Shown piece by piece: positions 1 through 6,599 of a stretch of DNA of 7,364 bases. The notes under the pieces are model-generated. The model was not told where the DNA came from. It saw nothing but the letters and a program-made list of their open reading frames with translations, and ran no database searches. This DNA comes from Desulfobacterales bacterium (GTDB taxonomy: Bacteria; Desulfobacterota; DSM-4660; Desulfatiglandales; Desulfatiglandaceae). Within the stretch, counting starts at the first letter, position 1, and each line of letters begins with the position of its first letter. The position numbers were made by a program, and so were the translations under genes. The stretch lies in contig JAMOVZ010000247.1 in assembly GCA_027061865.1 (NCBI GenBank), positions 1-7,364 on the forward strand. Reading direction: 5' to 3'.

Positions 1-482
1 AGCTTGGAATCAGGGGGCCTCAATTTTTGCCGGCAGCGTGTATGGCATGTGGCATGTGTGTGTCCGCCTGCCCGGGACAGGCACTCAGCCTGCCTGGCCC
101 AAACGGCAATGGTTTGAGTGCCCGGAACATGAATACAGTAATATTTGCATGCCAAAATTCTGCCTACGAGGCCTACCGTTTGGCAGAGAAGATGGGCATG
201 GGAAAGATAGAGGCCCAGGTAGTGAAGGTGAGCTGTGGAGGCAGCGTCAAGCTCGAGAACATGTTGGAGGCCCTGGAACAGGGGGCCGAGGCGGTAATGG
301 TGCTTGTGTGCCACCACGACTCCTGCGCCTCCCTTTCAGGGAGCCTTCTAGCCGAGGGAAGAGTGAAATTGGCCAATAAGATGTTAGAAGAAGTGGGGGT
401 TGGGGGGGGGAAGATTCTATTTGCCTCTCTGTCGCCTGCCTGTGTTGAGAAGTTCTCAAGGATAGTCAAAGGGTCATTCTAA
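1..482 (+). CDS. HdrA-like/MvhD protein, C-terminal part (5' end outside window)
   Basis: The reading frame is open from the left edge (first full codon at 3), so the TTG at 27 is probably internal. The visible part has two pieces. Positions 39-74 encode a [4Fe-4S] ferredoxin motif, CxxCxxCxxxCP, as in the last ferredoxin motif of HdrA. From about 129 to the stop is an MvhD/FrhD-like domain, which normally binds a [2Fe-2S] cluster and passes electrons from a hydrogenase or dehydrogenase to HdrA. Its cysteines are visible at codons 150, 234, 309 and 324; the position that is the second Cys of the usual CxxC is Ser (codon 159). The most likely full protein is an HdrA flavoprotein fused to MvhD, as in HdrA-MvhD fusions and in QmoB. 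A stand-alone ferredoxin-MvhD protein cannot be excluded without the upstream sequence. It is the first visible gene of an hdr operon, and its TAA overlaps the hdrC start. There is no membrane segment, so it should be cytoplasmic. Confidence 0.85.
   Translation, partial: LGIRGPQFLPAACMACGMCVSACPGQALSLPGPNGNGLSARNMNTVIFACQNSAYEAYRLAEKMGMGKIEAQVVKVSCGGSVKLENMLEALEQGAEAVMVLVCHHDSCASLSGSLLAEGRVKLANKMLEEVGVGGGKILFASLSPACVEKFSRIVKGSF
402..410 (+). repeat. Homopolymeric G9 tract inside the MvhD-like coding sequence
   Basis: Nine consecutive G at 402-410 follow a G5 run and TT, encoding a Gly-Val-Gly-Gly-Gly stretch near the end of the MvhD-like domain. The frame stays open through it. Such runs are prone to polymerase slippage and to sequencing errors. 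I see no sign that this one is used as a switch. Confidence 0.6.
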
Positions 483-988
483 TGGAGAAGGGAACCTGTA
501 ACCAGGGAACACAAAGGAAGTTGGTCCTCTCCAATGAGAGGATCGCTGGCCTTTTAAAAGAGCTTCTTGATTGCTCGGAGGCCCAAGGCATTTCTGCCTG
601 CTTTATGTGCAGGACCTGCAGTTCAAGCTGTCCCATAGCAACCCTGGAAAAAGGTTTTGACCCCGTGAAGCTGATTCGGATGTGCCTCTATGGCCTCTGG
701 GACCAATTGTTAAGAGACCCAACCCTATGGTTGTGCACCAGCTGTTATGCATGCCAAGAAAGATGTCCCCAGGGCATTAAGATAGCTGATTTCATAACTG
801 TCCTAAAAAACCTGGCCGTGAAAAAGGGTGAGCCCCCGCCAGGTATCAAGGCCCAAAGAGAGATAATCACTCAAGCGGGGCGGGTTTATCCCCTTGATGA
901 GTTCGACAATAAAAAAAGGGCCAAAATGGGATTGCCCGAGCTTCCCACCACTTGTACGGTGGTAGGACGCCTTATTGGGGCAGAATAG
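482..988 (+). CDS. hdrC: Heterodisulfide reductase subunit C-like protein (HdrC)
   Basis: This 168-residue protein is a soluble two-cluster ferredoxin of the HdrC family. It relays electrons between the HdrA-type flavoprotein and the catalytic HdrB. Two complete [4Fe-4S] motifs of the form CxxCxxCxxxCP are visible: Cys40, 43, 46, 50 with Pro51, and Cys85, 88, 91, 95 with Pro96. They are separated by the helical segment usual in HdrC, including a DPxKLIRM-like stretch. Length is close to family members of roughly 180 residues. There are no transmembrane helices, so this is not the HdrE-fused QmoC or DsrK-type membrane form. The ATG at 482 shares its first base with the TAA of the upstream gene, which suggests translational coupling; an AAAGGG at 468-473 may serve as a weak ribosome site. 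The gene order MvhD-like, hdrC, hdrB is typical of bacterial hdr operons. The electron donor and final acceptor cannot be read from this gene. Confidence 0.92.
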   Translation: MEKGTCNQGTQRKLVLSNERIAGLLKELLDCSEAQGISACFMCRTCSSSCPIATLEKGFDPVKLIRMCLYGLWDQLLRDPTLWLCTSCYACQERCPQGIKIADFITVLKNLAVKKGEPPPGIKAQREIITQAGRVYPLDEFDNKKRAKMGLPELPTTCTVVGRLIGAE

Positions 989-997
989 CCGTAACTC

Positions 998-1004
998 AGG
1001 AAAG
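998..1004 (+). promoter_or_regulatory. Ribosome binding site that decides the hdrB start
   Basis: AGGAAAG at 998-1004 lies 6 nt before the ATG at 1011. It directly abuts the in-frame ATG at 1005, and it lies inside the reading frame if the TTG at 975 were used. The spacing therefore favours 1011. Confidence 0.65.
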
Positions 1005-1010
1005 ATGGAT

Positions 1011-1880
1011 ATGAAGTATGCACTTTTTCTAGGTTGCACAATACCTGCGAGAGCCCGCAATTATGAGCTTTCGGCCAGAAGTGTGGCCAGCAGGCTGGGT
1101 ATTGAGTTCATAGATATCCAGGACTTTGTCTGTTGCGGGTTCCCCATGAAGGGAATTGACAGGAGGGCCGCCTGGCTTATGGGGGCCTATAACCTGGCGC
1201 TTGTTGAAAACAAGGGATTGGATGTTTGCACCCTTTGCAGTTCCTGCACTTCAGCCCTCACAGAGGTGGCGCACTCCATGGCCTCTGAGGAGGACCATGG
1301 TGATATGCTCGCCTCACTTGAGCAAATGGGTTTTCAATACACCGGCAAGGTAAAGGTGCGCCACATTGCAAGAATATTATTCGAGCAGGTGGATAGGGAG
1401 AAAATCAGGAAGACTTTTGAAAAAGACTTGAGTGGGCTGAGGGTGGCGGTGCACTATGGCTGCCATTATTTCAAGCCTTCAGAGGTCTATGAGGGCTTTG
1501 ATGATCCTGAAGCCCCTTATACCATAGAGGAACTGGTAAGGCTCACCGGAGCCCAAGTGGTGGACTATCCGGGGAAAAAGCGCTGCTGCGGGGGCCCCGT
1601 GCTTCCAGTTGAAGAAAAGGCGGCCCTCACGGTGGCCAAGCAAAAGCTGGATGATATAAGGGAGGTGGGGGCAGATCTAATCTGTTTGGTCTGCCCCTTT
1701 TGTGCCCTCATGTATGACGGAAACCAAAAAGGCATAGAGGCTGAATTTGAAGAGAGTTATAACATTCCCGTCCTCTACCTTACCCAATTGTTAGGAGTGG
1801 CAATGGGGATTGATAGAAAGCCCCTGGGGTTGAACCTCAACGTGGTAAAGACTAAGAAGCTTTTGGAAAGATTTTATTGA
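1011..1880 (+). CDS. hdrB: Heterodisulfide reductase subunit B-like protein (HdrB), two CCG domains
   Basis: This is the catalytic-type subunit of an Hdr complex. In methanogens HdrB reduces the CoM-S-S-CoB disulfide on noncubane [4Fe-4S] clusters; in bacteria the substrate is often a different disulfide or is unknown. Both cysteine-rich CCG domains are complete. Domain 1 has Cys9, Cys41-Cys42-Gly43 and the cysteines 73, 76 and 79. Domain 2 has Cys151, Cys192-Cys193-Gly194 and Cys228-Pro-Phe-Cys231. At 289 residues it is near the usual HdrB length. The frame could begin at TTG 975, inside hdrC, or ATG 1005. I chose ATG 1011 because it has a properly spaced Shine-Dalgarno and starts directly at the MKYALFLGC-type N-terminus of the family. 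It follows hdrC by 22 nt, in the same operon. It should be cytoplasmic. It is the last gene of the operon seen here, since the next gene is convergent and ends 20 nt downstream. Confidence 0.93.
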   Translation: MKYALFLGCTIPARARNYELSARSVASRLGIEFIDIQDFVCCGFPMKGIDRRAAWLMGAYNLALVENKGLDVCTLCSSCTSALTEVAHSMASEEDHGDMLASLEQMGFQYTGKVKVRHIARILFEQVDREKIRKTFEKDLSGLRVAVHYGCHYFKPSEVYEGFDDPEAPYTIEELVRLTGAQVVDYPGKKRCCGGPVLPVEEKAALTVAKQKLDDIREVGADLICLVCPFCALMYDGNQKGIEAEFEESYNIPVLYLTQLLGVAMGIDRKPLGLNLNVVKTKKLLERFY

Positions 1881-1900
1881 GGGGAAGGCTCTTGTAAGGC

Positions 1901-4900
1901 CTACCATCTTTCCTCTTTTGTAATCCTGTGTAAAACAGCATCGAACCTGCGGGCTACCAACTGTTCAAATTCCCTGCCCAGAAAGGGCCTGTTTTCTTGC
2001 AGATACCATTTGATGGTTTCCCAGTAATCCCTAAGCTCCTCCTGATCCTTTACCTGATTCAAGAAGCCGTTTATTTCAAGCAACTTGTCCTTTCTGAGCT
2101 GTTCCTTGCGGATCTCATAGATATCGGTAAGCCTGTGTTTTTGCTCCTCGCTCAATCCTATTTCAAATGAGCGGGCCATAATGTCTTCGACAAGTTGATG
2201 AAGTTCATGGAAGTCGTTAATCAGGTTCATCTGCTCTTTTATTCTCTCCACTATGCCCTCGGTGATGACCCTAAGCCTGTTTTCATAGGCCTTTTCCAGT
2301 GCCTTCTCGTAATCCTCTGTAAAGAAAGGGTGTTTCCTCAATGACCTCAAGCTGTAGTGGAAGTAGTTTTTCAATTGGTCTAAATTGTCAATGCTCTCGA
2401 TATAGTAAAGCTTCTGATCCATATCTATCTTGTCTTTAAAATCCACTGAAAGCACTTCACCCAGGCTTTCCTTCTTCATGATTAGCCCTTTACGGTTTCT
2501 AAACAGGGCCGCGATGGCACCCTTCGACTCCCACGCCTGTTCCAGGGGGAAGCCAGCCAAATAATCATTCAACGCCTCATAGCGCTTCTCGATCTTGGCT
2601 GCTAAAGGGATAAAGTTGATATATACAGGAACAGATGATTTAAGCCTTTCAGAGCCCATAAGAGAGAGCAGCATGAGCTTTATCTGGTTTTGATAGTTTA
2701 GATATCCACTGACCTTTTCATATCCACAAATCCTGACAATGTCGCCCGAGAGCCGTTCAAGCGCAAAATGCCTGACAGGTTCAGCAAGTCCTTGTAAGGT
2801 GTTATAGATCCTCAGGGCCTCAAAAAGCTCCTTTTCAAAGGTGGCATATCCTACACTGGTAAAACGCCGCCGTTTATAAATGAAGTTGATTGGCTTTCCC
2901 AGCAATAGCTCAGAGATATCGGAAAAGAGGATGTAGCGGATACCGTGAAGCCTGAATACACGCTCCACCGCAAATATCATGCGTCCCGCCTCTATGGCCT
3001 CTCGGGAGGAAAACCCCTGGGGGCTACGGGCTGCTTTGTCACTCTCTGCCTTGGCTTCCAGGCAATAATAAAGCATTCCCCTTTGTCGGTATTGCTCATT
3101 GAGGTAGTCATCCAATGTGGTTTTGCCCTCAAGAATGCTAAGGCATGTCTGCCTCAACTGAAACAAGTACTGAGCAAGGTCCTCAAGCATGAGGTCCTCA
3201 CGAATCGCGGAGAGCATCACGAGTGAAAAGATAAAGAAGGCCTCAAACCTCTGTTTGTCCTTTTCGCTCAATACCGCCTGCAGAGCCGCGGGGGAAAATT
3301 CTCCCCTTATTATGTGGTGTATGAGGCCGTGGTGACGGACTAAGAATTTCAAATGAGCCTCTTCGATCCCGTCTAGGCCGTATCTGGCAGCTATACCTTC
3401 TTTTTCCAAAAGTTTTACGCTGGCCTCGGAAAGGTATGCAGGATGAAGCTGGCCTTTATATTTTTCTTTTAAGGAGGGGATTCTAGCAATGTCTTGGAAT
3501 ACCAACGCCCGCAGCAGGGCGTTGAGCAAGGGCTTATCGTCCAGGAGCCGCTGGGTGATGGCCTCTAGCTGTTGGAGTTGGGATTCATTGATTCCCACGG
3601 TGCCGGCCGCCATTGGACCGAATTCAAGTTTGGCTAGCCGATGCAGGTACTTGAGGTCGTGAAAGGCCTTTCTATCCTTGTTTACCAATGCTTGTAATTT
3701 GCGGGTGCTCGCCAGTATGTAATTGGTTGCGGGCGAGGTCATGTAAACATGGGCAGAAAGATCTACCTGATTAAGGGCGGTGAATTCTGGAAGTATGAAG
3801 TTGAGCAAGGAAGGGGCATGGTCATGGAGCAAGCTCAAATTGGTATGAATGCTTTCTGGCTTAAAGATGCTGCCAAGGAAATCGGCGCGCAGCCGGTCCC
3901 TGAGCTCTTTGATGCTTTGGAACCATTTTCTCTGACGTTCAGGGAGCCTAGGTTTTTTCCCGTTAAGGGTCAAGAGGTAGAGATGGCTCTGGTAAAAGTT
4001 TTCCAGGTCTGAAAACAGCCTCTCAAGCCCTTTCAACAGATTGACAGAGATCTTGGTCAGGGGCTGGCCAGACAACGAGGCCATCAACCGGCCGAGCTCA
4101 TTTATGCTGCTGTCTATGTCAACATATTTCACCTCCAGGGAATTTGAGATACTGTCCACCCTCAGTTGTATCCCTGTTCCCACAACAAATGTCGTGCCTT
4201 TTTGGTAAAGCTGAGTGGATAGGTCTCTGAGGTAAGAAAGGCCCAGGTACTGAAACTTTATCAGGGAGATTTCTGTCTCAATGTTCTTTATTATGCTCTC
4301 ATGCTCTTGGTCTTCCACCTCCTCCAGGAACGGATTAAAGTTGACGACCTTTCCTTCCAGGACATTTGCAGTAATCCATAAGAGCGTAAATACACTCTTG
4401 CTTTCAAGGTGTGAGAACAGCCTCCCTGTGCCGTGAAGTTCTATCCCCAGCAATTTCCTGTAGAAGGAGGCCATTTCGTGGGGGAGAGCTTGAAGATGCC
4501 CTTTTTCGAACTGCTCAATAGTATCCAGCAGTTCAATTACTTTCTGGATCTTGTCCATGTTTCCAGGATCATAGTTGGCAAGGGCCTCCTTTTCCATTGA
4601 GCCTTTGTAAGGGAGCTCCCACCAATTGTCCAGGAACTGGTAGAGATCCATCATCTTGAGGAGCTTCCGCACTACCTGGTTTTTGACACCTCCTCTGGCG
4701 GCAATCTTTTCATCTATCAGGTTATCCCAACTCAAATCCTTATTGGTCACCAGTCTGACCGCAGACTCATAAAGATCGAATAGCTCGGTAATCTGTTCAG
4801 ATTTGAATTCACCACCCCGGGCTGCCACCAATTCGGCCATGGTCATGAGCCTGCTGTAGCGAAGGAGGTTCAGTCCATTAGCCAGCTCAAGGGATCGTGC

Positions 4901-6577
4901 CTTGTCAGTCAGCGGCTTCAGAGATCTCTCGGGCATTTTTCCCGAGATTATGTGTCCCATGGATGTATGACCCAAGACAATGAATAGGATCTCCTTTATC
5001 TCTTCGTCAGTGAAGCCGAACAAGGAGAGGGCTTCAAGATTTTGGATAATTGATGTTTCTCCCTTATACTGGGACCATGGATTGAGATGTTGTTCGATTT
5101 TCTGAAGTTTTTTGACTTTGGCAATTAGCTTTAGGACGTGGGTTAGATGGGGGTGACGCCTGGCCTTGTTTTGGAGCGGCTGGACCAACCTTTCAAGAAG
5201 TATCTTAGGTTCCCAGTCGGTGCGGCCGCTTTTTAGTTGATTGAGTATTTCCAGAGTGTGGATAAGGAATTTAAAGGTGTCACGGTATTCAGCCATGAAG
5301 TGGAGGGAGGAGCCGGTGAGTCTTGATCCTTCCACCTCTTTTTTGACCTCTGATATATTTGTTTGGGGAATCCTTTTTTGCCCTAAGTAAATAAGCATGT
5401 AAGTGGGTTGATATTCCTCGCAGGAAAACCTCTCATCCCAGTGTTCCTTGACAAATTGGGGCAGGAGCGGCTTGAGGAAGATCTTGTCAAAAAAGGGCGA
5501 AAGCAACTGAGACCATCTTTTCTCCTGTTCGCCACCAAACGGCCACTGCTGAGGATTGAAGTTCAAATAGGGAAGGGCCGAGATATCATGGGGGGTCAGG
5601 CTCTCCAAGTCCCTTCCCTTCAACAGTTTGTCCAGGACCTCTTGTTCCACGTAAAGGCCACTAAGGTACTTTTGAAAATCGAATATGTTTACATCCAGCC
5701 CATCAGGGGCGGAGTGGTACTTTTTTCGTGTCTTAAATATGTGGCTGAATAGAAGAAAGTTCTTTTCTTCCTCAATGGTCTTGAACTGTATCTGAGTGGT
5801 CTGGGAGGTCTTTGGGACGTGGTGATGGGCAATAATAAAGATTTCCCCTTCCTTTTTGAGGTGTTTATAAATGTTCCAAATCAAGAACGAGGCATATTGG
5901 TCTAAGATCTTGCGGCCAAGAGGGGTGTTAAGGGAAGGGGAGAACTTCTCTAACAGAAATATTTCATAAGGGTCTCTGGTAAGAATCACCAGGTCAAATA
6001 TCTGCTCAAGTGAGGTCAAGGATTCCAGGGAGTCGATTACCAGGATTTCGTGTTCCTTGAATCTCAGGGAAAGCTCCTGGACCAGGATATCGTCTGTATG
6101 TGAGACTACACCTATGACCTGATGTTCTTTGAAGAATTTTTTTCGATGATAGTTGATTATCTTGCTGATCTCTTCCACTTTTGAGCGGATATTTAAAAGG
6201 GTGTTTGTGAGCACATGGGTAGGTATGAGGTAATATGGTTTGCCAAATCGCGTGAACCTGATTAAGAGCCCTAGCTTCTTATAGACCTGGTTTATGGTCT
6301 TATAGTGCTTGCTTATTTGTTGGGGATCCTCTGTAGATAGATGTTGAAGCAGGGCCAGGTCTTGGTCCTCAAGCCTTTCAAAGAGCTCAAAGATACCAGC
6401 ACCGTAAGCATTTCCTCCAAATCTGCTGGGTAGTTGGGCAGGGTGTCTCAAGGCCGGGATCGTGCCCAATGGTATGTCCTCTGGGTCTATGCCCAGGGAC
6501 TCAAATTGCTCAGCCTTTATGAGTTGTAGGGAGTCTTTGTGCCAGCCGGCATCGCTCAACAGATTGCCTGGGTCCAT
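1901..6577 (-). CDS. Very large uncharacterised protein with a degenerate GlnD-like HD region
   Basis: An uninterrupted frame encodes about 1558 residues that I cannot assign to a named family. Starts are ATG 6577 or TTG 6586 (three residues longer); neither has a visible Shine-Dalgarno, and I prefer the ATG. Numbering is from it. Residues 64-121 look like a winged helix (helices, then a hairpin RFTRFGKPYYLIP). Residues 148-255 alternate strand and helix like a class I methyltransferase (VIGVV, ILVID, FDLVIL, GEIFIIAHH) but have no glycine-rich SAM motif. Residues about 260-900 are mainly helical and unrecognised. Residues about 915-1095 resemble the HD region of GlnD: an LHDH...ILPEF segment, AHVYM (942-946; GlnD has FHVYTVDEH), VFQDIAR (1026-1032; GlnD has LHDIAK), His1045 and a FLVRHH stretch ending at His1083. 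The H of the HD pair is Gln1028, and the His of the DEH motif is missing. The C-terminal 450 residues are charged and helical, partly coiled-coil-like. There is no nucleotidyltransferase motif, ACT pair, signal peptide or clear membrane helix. It lies about 22 nt after livF, probably cotranscribed. That it is a gene is near certain; the domain calls are by-eye inference. Confidence 0.85.
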   Translation of the reverse strand: MDPGNLLSDAGWHKDSLQLIKAEQFESLGIDPEDIPLGTIPALRHPAQLPSRFGGNAYGAGIFELFERLEDQDLALLQHLSTEDPQQISKHYKTINQVYKKLGLLIRFTRFGKPYYLIPTHVLTNTLLNIRSKVEEISKIINYHRKKFFKEHQVIGVVSHTDDILVQELSLRFKEHEILVIDSLESLTSLEQIFDLVILTRDPYEIFLLEKFSPSLNTPLGRKILDQYASFLIWNIYKHLKKEGEIFIIAHHHVPKTSQTTQIQFKTIEEEKNFLLFSHIFKTRKKYHSAPDGLDVNIFDFQKYLSGLYVEQEVLDKLLKGRDLESLTPHDISALPYLNFNPQQWPFGGEQEKRWSQLLSPFFDKIFLKPLLPQFVKEHWDERFSCEEYQPTYMLIYLGQKRIPQTNISEVKKEVEGSRLTGSSLHFMAEYRDTFKFLIHTLEILNQLKSGRTDWEPKILLERLVQPLQNKARRHPHLTHVLKLIAKVKKLQKIEQHLNPWSQYKGETSIIQNLEALSLFGFTDEEIKEILFIVLGHTSMGHIISGKMPERSLKPLTDKARSLELANGLNLLRYSRLMTMAELVAARGGEFKSEQITELFDLYESAVRLVTNKDLSWDNLIDEKIAARGGVKNQVVRKLLKMMDLYQFLDNWWELPYKGSMEKEALANYDPGNMDKIQKVIELLDTIEQFEKGHLQALPHEMASFYRKLLGIELHGTGRLFSHLESKSVFTLLWITANVLEGKVVNFNPFLEEVEDQEHESIIKNIETEISLIKFQYLGLSYLRDLSTQLYQKGTTFVVGTGIQLRVDSISNSLEVKYVDIDSSINELGRLMASLSGQPLTKISVNLLKGLERLFSDLENFYQSHLYLLTLNGKKPRLPERQRKWFQSIKELRDRLRADFLGSIFKPESIHTNLSLLHDHAPSLLNFILPEFTALNQVDLSAHVYMTSPATNYILASTRKLQALVNKDRKAFHDLKYLHRLAKLEFGPMAAGTVGINESQLQQLEAITQRLLDDKPLLNALLRALVFQDIARIPSLKEKYKGQLHPAYLSEASVKLLEKEGIAARYGLDGIEEAHLKFLVRHHGLIHHIIRGEFSPAALQAVLSEKDKQRFEAFFIFSLVMLSAIREDLMLEDLAQYLFQLRQTCLSILEGKTTLDDYLNEQYRQRGMLYYCLEAKAESDKAARSPQGFSSREAIEAGRMIFAVERVFRLHGIRYILFSDISELLLGKPINFIYKRRRFTSVGYATFEKELFEALRIYNTLQGLAEPVRHFALERLSGDIVRICGYEKVSGYLNYQNQIKLMLLSLMGSERLKSSVPVYINFIPLAAKIEKRYEALNDYLAGFPLEQAWESKGAIAALFRNRKGLIMKKESLGEVLSVDFKDKIDMDQKLYYIESIDNLDQLKNYFHYSLRSLRKHPFFTEDYEKALEKAYENRLRVITEGIVERIKEQMNLINDFHELHQLVEDIMARSFEIGLSEEQKHRLTDIYEIRKEQLRKDKLLEINGFLNQVKDQEELRDYWETIKWYLQENRPFLGREFEQLVARRFDAVLHRITKEERW

Positions 6578-6599
6578 GGCAGCCAAAGGGGGGAGGCTT

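Noticed and set aside
38..379. Overlapping plus-strand frame of 113 codons in the MvhD-like region
   Set aside because: The other frame carries the ferredoxin motif and MvhD similarity; this one is rich in Arg and Gly and has no family resemblance.
975..1010. Longer hdrB start at TTG 975 or ATG 1005
   Set aside because: TTG 975 overlaps hdrC and adds residues without family support. ATG 1005 directly abuts the Shine-Dalgarno. ATG 1011 has correct spacing.
1879..1918. Possible terminator between hdrB and the convergent gene (GAGGGGA pairing with TTTCCTC, followed by TTTT)
   Set aside because: The stem is short, needs two G-U pairs and has a long loop; it overlaps the end of the large gene. 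Not strong enough to annotate.
3749..4012. Plus-strand open frame of 87 codons opposite the large gene
   Set aside because: It lies entirely antisense to the large continuous minus-strand frame, has no ribosome site or recognisable motif, and its composition is that expected of a shadow.
5408..5752. Plus-strand open frame of 114 codons opposite the large gene
   Set aside because: It is antisense to a coding frame, with no recognisable domain or start signal.
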